A DNA stretch of 64,000 nucleotides from JAJEBT01 sp965221485 (GTDB lineage: Bacteria; Pseudomonadota; Alphaproteobacteria; MPNO01; UBA830), in the NCBI GenBank assembly GCA_965221485.1, contig OZ244893.1, forward strand, positions 3,534,001 to 3,598,000, written 5' to 3'. The position numbers were made by a program, and so were the translations under genes. Numbering within the stretch: position 1 is the first letter of the stretch; each line of letters begins with the position of its first letter. Shown here piece by piece: positions 18,312-26,218 of this stretch. Below the pieces are notes generated by a model that saw only the letters and a program-made list of their open reading frames with translations, was not told where the DNA came from and did not search any database.

Positions 18312-19022
18312 TCAGCCATCATCGCCGAGGGCCAATGCATTTCTGTAAATGTCGTCATACATCAGATGCTGCACTTCCAGCATCTGCCTGACCGTCTTGA
18401 GGACAAGTCTGCGTTCCCTGGTGCTGGTGGCGAACTGGTCGAGCAGTTTTCTGCCGACATCCGAATGTTCCTGGTCGGCGCTGTCATGTATGACCCAATA
18501 GGCGACGGCTTCATCACTCAGGCCGAACTGATCCTGGAGATTTCGGGCGATCCGGATGTAGAGGCCAGGAATCGCGGCCTCCCCTGCAAGCATGTGCGCA
18601 GCAACTCCTTCAAGGAAACTCTTTTGGCAAATCAGCGTGAAATACGCCTGAAACGCGACCACGCCCGCACAGTATGGCGGATCATACATGTCTTCAGGCC
18701 CGAGTTTCATACCCTTGGCGTAATTGAGATAGAGCCGGTGATGCGAGACACCGTCTGACATCAGCCGGCCAGTCGCCTCCTCATAGGCGACTTCGGCGAT
18801 CATTTCCCGCCACACGGGGTCGGGACATATGACATAGAGATTACCGTGATAATTGTGGTTGTGCAGGGGGATCCCGCCATGTTGCTGACAAATGTAGCGG
18901 GATTGCTCCCAGTTCCAGGTCCCTTCGACCATACCGGTCCACAACGCATGACCGTACATCGGCAATTCCCTGTGAATTTCGGAAATCCCGTCAAGTACAT
19001 CCTGCGTGGTGAGGTCCGTCAC
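18312..19022 (-). CDS. Heme-oxygenase-like diiron oxidase (HDO; TenA/PqqC-type fold)
   Basis: All-helical protein of 236 residues in the iron-containing redox enzyme (HDO) superfamily that includes CADD, UndA and PqqC-like proteins. The expected diiron ligands are all visible: Glu82 (YEEATG), His94 or 95 (SHHRLY), Glu148 (LAGEAAIP), and the motif W-x2-H179-x3-D183-x2-H186. The GTG at 19022 is chosen because GGAGGA sits 5 bases upstream and the protein then starts MTDLTTQDVLDG; a longer frame to 19196 would add 58 residues that look non-coding. It heads the molybdenum hydroxylase genes. Known HDOs oxidise C-N or C-C bonds with O2; the substrate here is unknown. A TenA-type thiaminase role is unlikely given the metal ligands. 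Confidence 0.82.
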   Translation of the reverse strand: MTDLTTQDVLDGISEIHRELPMYGHALWTGMVEGTWNWEQSRYICQQHGGIPLHNHNYHGNLYVICPDPVWREMIAEVAYEEATGRLMSDGVSHHRLYLNYAKGMKLGPEDMYDPPYCAGVVAFQAYFTLICQKSFLEGVAAHMLAGEAAIPGLYIRIARNLQDQFGLSDEAVAYWVIHDSADQEHSDVGRKLLDQFATSTRERRLVLKTVRQMLEVQHLMYDDIYRNALALGDDG

Positions 19023-19047
19023 TGCATCCTCCAAGATATGGCAACAA

Positions 19048-19076
19048 AATATGACGGGGTTGGCAGGCTCTGTCGA
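19048..19076 (-). promoter_or_regulatory. Possible promoter of HDO-molybdenum hydroxylase genes
   Basis: On the minus strand TCGACA and CATATT are 17 bases apart; predicted start near 19041, about 19 bases before the GTG. Confidence 0.4.
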
Positions 19077-20071
19077 GTCCTGCGCCTCCGGGGCGATTGA
19101 CGGCTGGTGGCTTGAGGGCCTCGAAAATCTCCGGATCTGACGCGAAACCGGACAGCTTCCCCAACCCGGACCTATATTGGCTGGGAACCACACCAACTAC
19201 GGATGTTCCCATGACCCGGAGCGAGGCCACCCCGGCCAGTCCTTTCGCCCTTCGAAGCGATTTGAAACCCGTGTTGCGGAGGCGAATGGCCTGTGATCGC
19301 GCCTCTTCCGTCGCCACTACCAGAGAGGGGACGCTCTCCCGTCGCGGATCCCGGTGAAATGTTCAATACGATCCGTTCCATGGCCTGGAACCGGGGAGCG
19401 GAGACGCTCTCTTCCGGCTTGTTTCCTGATCTCTTCGACGATCCCGAATGATTTCCATGCACGGCGTAACAAGGGGTGCCGGAAGGCATGCTCGACCGGT
19501 TTCGTGAGCATAGGCAGGTGCCGATTGCGGCGCCGATGGACAGTCAATCAGCAGGGACAACAGGGAGCGGCGATCCGGCCAGCTGTGACGTTGGCAAGGC
19601 GACCGGGGGCGCCAGCATCACATGGCGCTGGTTATGGAGAGGTCTCTGATCGGAATCCCGAGGCGTGATACCCCGAGGTCTTGATACAGGGAGTGATCTC
19701 CGGGATACCCGAGGCAGCGGCTCAGGTGACCAGCCCCCGGGGTCGATGACGGGCATCAGGGCCCCCAGCCGGCTGCAATCCCGGATCCAGTCTTCAGATC
19801 GTGATCAGTCCACTGATAACCGGGGTCTTGCGATTCCTGACCGTCGTCAGGAGATCGCGCTGACGGGTGTCTGGATCACGGACTGTCGGCGTCCGGTCAG
19901 GAATCAGGACTGAATGCCGGGACGGGCGTTGGCCCCGGTCTCGCTGGCAGGGTGTCGCCTGGCACTACGTCGGATGACCCGCGCTCTCAATCATCGGAAT
20001 ACAAAGTCAATATGAAATCCGTAACCGGCGCTTTTGATCCTTGCCATCCTGTGGCGCCAGTACACGCGGCG
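19077..20071. other. Gene-free stretch, about 1 kb
   Basis: No frame here looks like a protein: short frames on both strands are rich in Arg, Pro and Ser and match no family. It carries a copy of the intergenic motif TTGATACAGG (19681-19690) and several imperfect CCGGG/CCCGG-rich dyads around 19650-19760. It may be a decayed gene or a spacer between transcription units. Confidence 0.5.
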
Positions 20072-20629
20072 CTAAAATAATTTGATCAATGCAACGATCA
20101 GTCCACCCTGGGCAATCAAGGCGCCCAACAACCATTTCAACATTTCAGCCTTGACCGCTTCGATGTCAGCCTTGGTTTCCTGGCGAAGGGCATCCATCTC
20201 GGCCTTGATTTCCTGGCGAAAGGCATCCATGCCGGCTTCAACCGCTGCGATGGCCGCCCTGGTTTCCTGGCGAAGGGCATCCATCTCGGCCTTGATTTCC
20301 TGGCGAAAGGCATCCATGCCGGCTTCAACCGCTGCGATGGCCGCCCTGGTTTCCTGGCGAAAGGCATCCATGCCGGCCCTGGTTTCCTGGCGAAAGGCAT
20401 CCATGCCGGCCCTGGTTTCCTGGCGAAAGGCATCCCTGCCGGCCATGGTTTCCTGGCGAAAGGCATCCCTGCCGGCCTCAATCGCTGCGATATCAGCCTT
20501 GGTCGCCAGGTTGGCGTTGAGAAGAGCGACATGCTCTTCTGCCAGGGTTTCCGCCTGTTGCTCGGTGAAGCCACTCTCCGTCAGACGCTTCACGAAACGG
20601 TGGGTGTCGAAGGCGATCGCTTCAGTCAT
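20072..20629 (-). CDS. DUF1640/CCDC90-type coiled-coil membrane protein with tandem repeats
   Basis: 185 residues. The N-terminus (FDTHRFVKRLTESGFTEQQAETLAEEHV, residues 7-34) is the DUF1640 signature related to mitochondrial CCDC90/MCUR1. A long heptad-type coiled coil follows (about 45-162), built from repeated 11-residue units such as AGMDAFRQETR, and one C-terminal membrane helix ends the protein (about 165-184). Predicted to be anchored with the coil in the cytosol and to oligomerise. Function unknown in bacteria. A promoter places the transcription start on the ATG, so the message may be leaderless; no Shine-Dalgarno is visible. Confidence 0.85.
   Translation of the reverse strand: MTEAIAFDTHRFVKRLTESGFTEQQAETLAEEHVALLNANLATKADIAAIEAGRDAFRQETMAGRDAFRQETRAGMDAFRQETRAGMDAFRQETRAAIAAVEAGMDAFRQEIKAEMDALRQETRAAIAAVEAGMDAFRQEIKAEMDALRQETKADIEAVKAEMLKWLLGALIAQGGLIVALIKLF
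20171..20476 (-). repeat. Intragenic 33-bp and 87-bp tandem repeats
   Basis: Codons 52-153 of the DUF1640 gene. Four 33-bp units (AxxDAFRQETR) are followed by two almost identical 87-bp units at 20258-20344 and 20171-20257, each coding for AAIAAVE plus two 11-mers. Copies are nearly perfect at DNA level, so copy number can change by slippage without shifting frame. Confidence 0.92.
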
Positions 20630-20635
20630 GGCCAG

Positions 20636-20664
20636 AGTATAAGCTTCGCCCCGCCCCGGGACAA
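20636..20664 (-). promoter_or_regulatory. Promoter giving a leaderless DUF1640 transcript
   Basis: On the minus strand TTGTCC, 17 bases, TATACT, then six bases CTGGCC and the ATG. A start 7 bases after the -10 box falls on the A of ATG. Confidence 0.5.
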
Positions 20665-20953
20665 ACTTTACTGCCATCCACCCAGGGTATTTGTCTGCTA
20701 CTCTCCAATGGAAAAACCCATACGCGCGAATACTACGTCGTGCGGCAGCCACCACCCGCCTGGCCCATCCGCTCGGTTGCGTATCCGGCGCCGCGCCGAC
20801 GGCGGGTTTGCCCGCAGACCTGCCTGGACATGGATACGAATTTTCCCTGCTGACGAACCTGTATCGGATAGTCCAGGAGTCCTGTCGCGGCGGTTATGGC
20901 GAGGACTGAAGTGGGAGATCCCGTCCGGACCGAATAATGTTGGAGTAAGCTTT

Positions 20954-21796
20954 TCAAAAATCCGTCGAATTGCGGTTGACGGCCTGAAGACCCGGTCGAT
21001 ATGTCTTCTTGTCGAGAAACTCTTCCATTCCGCGTGCCCGCGTTTGCTCCCCGTCACGAAACTGAAGCGCCTGGATTTTCGTCATCAGATACTCGTAGGA
21101 CTGCGGCACGTCCATGTTGACGACGGCGCGAAGAGCCTGTTTTGTAAAGGCCAATGCAACCGGGCTCTTTTCCATCAACTCCCGCGCCAATGCGACTGTC
21201 TCCTCGCGCAATTGGCCGGCGGGCACCGCCAGATCGGCAAGGTTCATTTCGACGGCCTTCCGCCCATCGAATGTCCTTCCGGTCATCGCGTAGAACATCG
21301 CATTGCGGAATGGCATGCGATCGACAATGACCTTGGAAACAATGCCGCCCGGAATGATGCCCCAGTTGATTTCCGACAGGCCGTAAATGGCGTTCTCTGC
21401 TGTTATCACAATGTCGCAGTTTGAAAGGGGGACAAATGCGCCCCCGAAAACGTAACCGTTGACCATCGCGATCGTCGGCTTGCGGGAGTTCGTCAGAATG
21501 TCCCAGCTCCAGTGCTTGTTGGCAGTGAACGAGCGGAACTGGGCTTCGGGGTCGTTGTCGGTTTCCCGGAAATACTCTTTCAGGTCCATGCCTGCGCTCC
21601 AGCTTTCCCCGGCTCCGGTCAGAACAATGACTTTGGCGGCCGGATCCGTTTCCATGGCCATCAACACATTTTCCATTTCGTAGTGGAGCGTCGGATTCAT
21701 CGCGTTTCGTTTTTCCGGGCGGTTGAACGTGACCCAGGCGATTCCGTCGTCGTCGATCTCGAGCTTCACGCATGTCAGACTGTCTTGCAATTTCAT
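20954..21796 (-). CDS. p-Hydroxycinnamoyl-CoA hydratase/lyase-like crotonase (feruloyl-CoA lyase family)
   Basis: Crotonase of 280 residues. HCHL of Pseudomonas turns feruloyl-CoA into vanillin and acetyl-CoA. From recall of that protein, long blocks match: FNRPEKRNAM (24-33), TGAGESWSAGMDLKEYFRE (60-78), GLSEINWGI (139-147) and the tail FLDKKTYRPGLQA. The catalytic Glu143 of HCHL corresponds to E142 here and Tyr75 is kept. However the residues matching Ser123 and Tyr239, which line the phenol pocket, are Val122 and Met238. The reaction class is therefore well supported but the substrate is probably not plain feruloyl-CoA. It is divergent from the acyl-CoA dehydrogenase gene. Confidence 0.85.
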   Translation of the reverse strand: MKLQDSLTCVKLEIDDDGIAWVTFNRPEKRNAMNPTLHYEMENVLMAMETDPAAKVIVLTGAGESWSAGMDLKEYFRETDNDPEAQFRSFTANKHWSWDILTNSRKPTIAMVNGYVFGGAFVPLSNCDIVITAENAIYGLSEINWGIIPGGIVSKVIVDRMPFRNAMFYAMTGRTFDGRKAVEMNLADLAVPAGQLREETVALARELMEKSPVALAFTKQALRAVVNMDVPQSYEYLMTKIQALQFRDGEQTRARGMEEFLDKKTYRPGLQAVNRNSTDF

Positions 21797-21827
21797 CCTG
21801 CGAATCCCTCACTTTATTTACAGCGGC

Positions 21828-21857
21828 TTGGCGAGGCTTTCGGGCGCGCGCTATAGT
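21828..21857 (+). promoter_or_regulatory. Promoter of the acyl-CoA dehydrogenase gene
   Basis: TTGGCG and TATAGT are 18 bases apart, with a predicted start near 21864 and a leader of about 28 bases. It lies within the 95 bp divergent gap shared with the hydratase/lyase gene. Confidence 0.5.
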
Positions 21858-21891
21858 CCCGGTCTTGCCCAATTGAATACAGGCTGGCCTC

Positions 21892-23052
21892 ATGACCTTC
21901 AGTTTTCGCACAGACAGTCCGGAAGACAAGGCCTTTCGATACGAGGTCCGTGATTGGCTGCAGGAAAACCTTCCTCCGGACCTGCGTGGATGGTCTACGC
22001 GTCCTCCCGTTGACCGTGCTCTCTGGTGGCACCGGCAACTGAGGGACAGGGGATGGGTTGCGCCCCACTGGCCAACGAGCCACGGTGGCATGGGAGCCTC
22101 GCTGAACCGGCAAATCATTCTCAAGGAAGAACTGGCCCGTATCGGTGCTCCGGAAATTTCCGCCCAGGGAATCAACCATATTGGTCCCATACTCATGGAA
22201 TACGGGACGGATGCCCAGAAAGCGCGCTTTCTTCCACCGATCCTGGAAGGTGGGGAAATCTGGTGCCAGGGCTATTCCGAACCGGGCTCCGGTTCGGACC
22301 TTGCCAGCCTCCGAACACGCGGGGACATAGAGGGCGACGAGCTTGTCATCAATGGATCCAAGATATGGACAACATGGGCTCATCATGCGCACTGGATGTT
22401 TGCTCTGGTACGCACCGATCCTGATGCGCCCCGGAAACAGGCGGGGATCAGCTTTGTTCTGGTGGACATGTCCTCACCCGGCATCCAGGTTCGCCCCATT
22501 CAGACCATTGCCGGCGACGACGAATTTGCCGAAGTGTTTCTCGACGATGTCCGCATACCAATGGACAACCTCGTCGGAGAATTGCACGGCGGCTGGCGGG
22601 TTGCCAATGCCCTGCTGGCCCACGAACGACTGGGAACTGCCAATCCCCAACTGCTGTTCGACGCCATGGAACGCGTGCGAAAGGTCGCTCAGGCGACAGG
22701 GGCAATCGATGATCCGGGATTTTGTGGAAAACTCGCGGAAACGGAAGTCGACATTGTTGCCTGCGCAGCCATGTTTGCGCACGCGGCAGAACTTGTAAAC
22801 GCAGGCCGACCTCTTGGTTTCGACGCTTCAATCATGAAGATTACCGGCACCGAACTGTTGCAGGCCATTGCCGATTTGCTTCTGGAGGCTGCGGGCCCAC
22901 ATGGGGCCAACCTGGATCCTATCGAGACACCTCAAGGACCAGTAGAAGTTGCGCCTCTGTTTCTTCAGGTCCGAAGAGCGACGATTTACGGGGGGAGCAG
23001 CGAGATCCAGAGAAATATTCTGGCAAGACGGGTTCTGCATCTTCCGGTCTGA
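21892..23052 (+). CDS. Acyl-CoA dehydrogenase family protein
   Basis: Flavin-dependent acyl-CoA dehydrogenase of 386 residues, standard size. N-terminal helices are followed by the FAD beta domain with GYSEPGSGSDLASL (around 126-139) and the C-terminal motif YGGSSEIQRNILARRVL. The Glu normally following Tyr in the YEGT motif of medium-chain enzymes is replaced by Gly, so the base must be elsewhere, as in several acyl-CoA dehydrogenase subgroups. A partner for the divergent hydratase/lyase, oxidising a phenylpropanoyl-type or other acyl-CoA, is plausible. Substrate is inference. Confidence 0.92.
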   Translation: MTFSFRTDSPEDKAFRYEVRDWLQENLPPDLRGWSTRPPVDRALWWHRQLRDRGWVAPHWPTSHGGMGASLNRQIILKEELARIGAPEISAQGINHIGPILMEYGTDAQKARFLPPILEGGEIWCQGYSEPGSGSDLASLRTRGDIEGDELVINGSKIWTTWAHHAHWMFALVRTDPDAPRKQAGISFVLVDMSSPGIQVRPIQTIAGDDEFAEVFLDDVRIPMDNLVGELHGGWRVANALLAHERLGTANPQLLFDAMERVRKVAQATGAIDDPGFCGKLAETEVDIVACAAMFAHAAELVNAGRPLGFDASIMKITGTELLQAIADLLLEAAGPHGANLDPIETPQGPVEVAPLFLQVRRATIYGGSSEIQRNILARRVLHLPV

Positions 23053-23136
23053 CTACGGGGCATTCCTGCCAGCGCAGGCCAGCGACGAGAGTCGGGTCCT
23101 GTATCAGACAGGCGCTTCCGGGCCGGAGCTTGCGGC

Positions 23137-24333
23137 TCAGACGAGATCGACAGTGAGAGGATTGTAGGAATACAGCCAGGTGTTCCGGTCCTTGCCCTCA
23201 TCCCTTTCTGCAAAGACGCGTCGGATCTCGTCCACGCTGTCAAGGTGAAACAGGCGCCGGTTCTGGTCCGAATCGTTGACGACCCTTGCTGTCCTCGCCG
23301 TTCGATTTCGCTGGTACAGGTCAAGCGCATCCGCAATCCTGCTGCTCTCTTGCAGCGCCCGGGTGAGAACGGCTCCGTCCTCGATAGCCATCGCCGCACC
23401 CTGGGCGAGATAGGGCAGGGTCGCGTGGGCAGCATCTCCGAGAATAGTGGCGCGAGCCGTGCTCCACTTCTCGATTGTAGGACGGCGATACAGCGCCCAG
23501 CGATAGCACTCCTCGCGATCAACAAGATCAATGACTGTGAGAATGTCGGCGTGCCAACCCTCGAAGTCGGCCCGGAGATCTGCCCACGGGAACCTGAGTG
23601 TCCATGATTCCTCTGATGGCGTGGGCGTTTCCACCGCACCGACAAAGTTCAGGAGTTCACCGTTGCGGATCCAGTAGGAGACTGCGTGCTTGCCCGGGCC
23701 CATCCACACCGACATGACCGCGTCCATAAAACCGGAAGGCAGGCGCTCTCGAGGGATCGTGAGCCGCCAGGCGGAATCCCCGGTATAGGTGGCCGGGACT
23801 TCGCCGGCGATCTGGTCCCGGATCACCGACTTGACGCCATCGGCACCGACCACAAGGGCCCCCGTGGCTGAAGTGCCGTCGACAAAATGCACCGTCACCC
23901 CGGCTTCGGTTTCATCGAAGCCTGTTGCACGCTTGTTGAGATGGATCGCATCAGCCTTCTGTACCCGCACAGCATTGGCAAGAAGCTCATGGAAATCCGC
24001 CCGGTGAATTTGATTGTAGGGGGCCCTGTGCAGTCGTTCGTGATCGGCGGCGAGGGAGAATGAATCGATGATTTCCCCGGTATCGTGAAGGCGAAAAACG
24101 TAACCGGCTGGCTGCACGGATCTGGCTGTAACTTCGTCACCAATCCCGAGATGATTCATGACATGCATGGCGTTCGCACTGACCTGGATCCCGGCTCCGA
24201 TTTCTCCCAGCACCGGCGCCTGCTCGTAGACTGCAACATCGTATCCGGCCTTGAGCAGACATCCGGCAGCAGCAAGCCCGCCGAGGCCGGCACCGATGAC
24301 AAGTACGGGTTGGTCGATTTGTGAAGGATCCAT
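23137..24333 (-). CDS. FAD-dependent aromatic hydroxylase (salicylate hydroxylase-like)
   Basis: Class A flavin monooxygenase of 398 residues. It has the dinucleotide motif GAGLGGLAAAG (about 14-24), the DG motif VVGADGVKSVIRD (about 160-172) and the GD motif ILGDAAHATLPYLAQGAAMAIEDG (about 290-313). The C-terminus LYSYNPLTVDL resembles salicylate 1-hydroxylase and 6-hydroxynicotinate 3-monooxygenase. NAD(P)H and O2 would insert a hydroxyl, possibly with decarboxylation, on an aromatic acid. Monocistronic in this arrangement. It fits the aromatic catabolic setting; the exact substrate is not readable. Confidence 0.9.
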   Translation of the reverse strand: MDPSQIDQPVLVIGAGLGGLAAAGCLLKAGYDVAVYEQAPVLGEIGAGIQVSANAMHVMNHLGIGDEVTARSVQPAGYVFRLHDTGEIIDSFSLAADHERLHRAPYNQIHRADFHELLANAVRVQKADAIHLNKRATGFDETEAGVTVHFVDGTSATGALVVGADGVKSVIRDQIAGEVPATYTGDSAWRLTIPRERLPSGFMDAVMSVWMGPGKHAVSYWIRNGELLNFVGAVETPTPSEESWTLRFPWADLRADFEGWHADILTVIDLVDREECYRWALYRRPTIEKWSTARATILGDAAHATLPYLAQGAAMAIEDGAVLTRALQESSRIADALDLYQRNRTARTARVVNDSDQNRRLFHLDSVDEIRRVFAERDEGKDRNTWLYSYNPLTVDLV

Positions 24334-24776
24334 GAATTCCTCGGCAGGTCGTGATGACCCGGTCTGGTTCCTGAACCGGGGAGAGCAGGACCGGTCTCGT
24401 CCATCGCAGCGTCATGGCCTCCGACAGAAGTTCGGGTCCGGGCAACCATATCTGCGTTTCCCGCAGGATCGTCAAGAGTCTTTCTCCCCGCCATCCGGAC
24501 GGCCGTCCCTTCGAACTCAGGTCCGTATGTTGAAATTCTGCTGTCGCCGCCGGGAGGCGCGACACAAGGACTGCTGATCGTGGGTTCTGTTGGTTGACTG
24601 CGATCAGGTAATGCGAACAGACCAGATGTCTGCAACCGTATCCCGGCGTGGCTATCAAGCCTTCCTGGGATATATCGTCCCGTGGCCCCGGTCACCCCAG
24701 GCCGGAACGGAATCGCACAATAACTTCCATGACGAGGAGGACATGGAGAAGATCATCCGGCCTCCGGTGAGTGTTG
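24334..24776. other. Gene-free stretch
   Basis: 443 bp between the flavin hydroxylase start and the GNAT gene end. No convincing coding frame, tRNA or clear terminator was seen. Confidence 0.5.
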
Positions 24777-25208
24777 TCATGAAGCGCGGGTCATTCGGAC
24801 ATGTGGAATGTTTGCTTCGAGAAACTCTTCCCCGTCCTGGCGGAATCCCAGTTCTTCATAAAACGGAGCCGCCTGTCGTTGAGAGTTCAGGACGGCCTGG
24901 ACAAAACCGTCCCGCCTCGCATCGGCCAGCAAACGTTCCATCAACATTCTGCCGACACCCTGCCTGCGCCAGGATTCGAGCACGGCGACCCTTTCAACCT
25001 TCACTACACCGCTTTCGAGCGGCCGGGCCCGCGCTGTTCCGATGGCGACGGATTGTCTGCGGGCAAGATAGTGCCGGCATGCATCATCGAGACCGTCGAA
25101 TTCAATTTCCGGACTGACCCGTTGTTCATTGCAAAAGACCTGGGTGCGAATGCGGTAGCAGAGGTCACGGTCACCCGACACAACTGCTTCCCAAATCTCG
25201 ACAGGCAT
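24777..25208 (-). CDS. GNAT family N-acetyltransferase
   Basis: Single-domain acetyltransferase of 143 residues. The acetyl-CoA binding motif A is VERVAVLESWRRQGVGRMLM (around 71-90), with the RRQGVG loop at its core, and the motif B region AAPFYEELGFRQDGEEF is near 113-129. The N-terminal FCNEQRVSPEIEFDGLDD resembles ElaA-type and YjcF-type GNATs. Acceptor unknown. It stands alone between the hydroxylase and the citryl-CoA lyase gene on the same strand. Confidence 0.88.
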   Translation of the reverse strand: MPVEIWEAVVSGDRDLCYRIRTQVFCNEQRVSPEIEFDGLDDACRHYLARRQSVAIGTARARPLESGVVKVERVAVLESWRRQGVGRMLMERLLADARRDGFVQAVLNSQRQAAPFYEELGFRQDGEEFLEANIPHVRMTRAS

Positions 25209-25414
25209 GCGGCCTCACACCCTATCGTCAGGAACCCCTGACGCTGCCTCCGGCGAGCCGGGGACGGTGCCTCCGTGAGGCAGGAGTGCGGAAGGGAGCA
25301 TCGATCAAAAACATCTTCGTTGTCTCCTGAAGTCTCCGCTGCTGCGGGTCGTTGGCCGGGATCTGTCAATGACGTGATGAGGTTGGTTCAGGGAGTCCAG
25401 CCAGCTTTTTCCTT

Positions 25415-26218
25415 TCATGCCGGGCCGTCATATGTCCACCGGTATTCAGGTGGTGTTGGCCCCTTGTTTCGTCCGCCCTGGTTCATCTGCTCCCACGCGT
25501 GGGCCAGGATACCGACGGATCTCGAAAGGCAGAAGAGGCCGCGTGCCAATGGAGGTGGACAGCCAAGTTCCGAAAAAATCACTGCTGTCGCTCCGTCGAT
25601 GTTGAGCGGTACGGACCGACCCTTGCTGGCCTTGAGCCGGGCTTCAATGGTCCTGGCGATGACGGCGAAGTGGCCATCCACGCAGCCATTGGCGACAGCC
25701 TCTCCAACCAGCTGGAGCAATCGCGGAGCTCTTGGATCCGAGATCTTGTGGTATCGATGACCGAAGCCGGGAATGAACCGGCTGCGGTGCTTTTGCCACC
25801 CGAGCAAACTGTCAGCAACGGCCGTTTCCATCGTTTGCCCTTCCTTCACCGCTTCCGAAATGGCGCTGAAGAGTTCGACGGCCTGTTCACCGGCACCGCC
25901 ATGCACGTCTCCGAGCGTATTGATCGCCGTTGCCATGGCATTGTTGATGCCGACGCCGCAGGTGATGGCCATTCGGGCGGCGGCGATGGACGGGGCCTGC
26001 GGTCCGTGATCCACCGCGGAAACCAGAGCGGCCTCCAGCAGCCTTTCACGATCTCCTGACAGCGTCTCCCCAGTCAGCATCAGCCAGATCATTTGCGGGA
26101 ATGACAGCTCACCGATCAATTCCTCGATAGGCTGTCCACGAATCACGATTTTGCCGGGTTCCATATCAATAATGGACGTCCGCCACCAGTCAGCGACATG
26201 GGGGGAATCCTGTGTCAT
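25415..26218 (-). CDS. Citryl-CoA lyase (short citrate synthase-like protein)
   Basis: 267-residue member of the citrate synthase superfamily, far shorter than citrate synthase (about 430), and like stand-alone citryl-CoA lyases. The catalytic triad is intact: His106 (GDVHGGAGE), His154 (GFGHRYHKISDPR) and Asp208 (NIDGATAV). These enzymes split a 3-hydroxy-3-methyl or citryl-type CoA thioester into acetyl-CoA and a 2-oxo acid. The ATG overlaps the stop of the CoA-transferase in ATGA, so the CoA-transferase probably makes its CoA-ester substrate. The natural acid is unknown; citrate, citramalate and 4-carboxy-4-hydroxy-2-oxoadipate-like acids are options. Confidence 0.85.
   Translation of the reverse strand: MTQDSPHVADWWRTSIIDMEPGKIVIRGQPIEELIGELSFPQMIWLMLTGETLSGDRERLLEAALVSAVDHGPQAPSIAAARMAITCGVGINNAMATAINTLGDVHGGAGEQAVELFSAISEAVKEGQTMETAVADSLLGWQKHRSRFIPGFGHRYHKISDPRAPRLLQLVGEAVANGCVDGHFAVIARTIEARLKASKGRSVPLNIDGATAVIFSELGCPPPLARGLFCLSRSVGILAHAWEQMNQGGRNKGPTPPEYRWTYDGPA

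Noticed and set aside
19022..19196. N-terminal extension of the HDO frame by 58 residues
   Set aside because: The extra part is Pro/Ser/Arg-rich and unlike HDO N-termini, whereas GTG 19022 has GGAGGA five bases upstream.
20171..20476. CRISPR array
   Set aside because: The repeats are coding, tandem and without spacers, within the DUF1640 gene.
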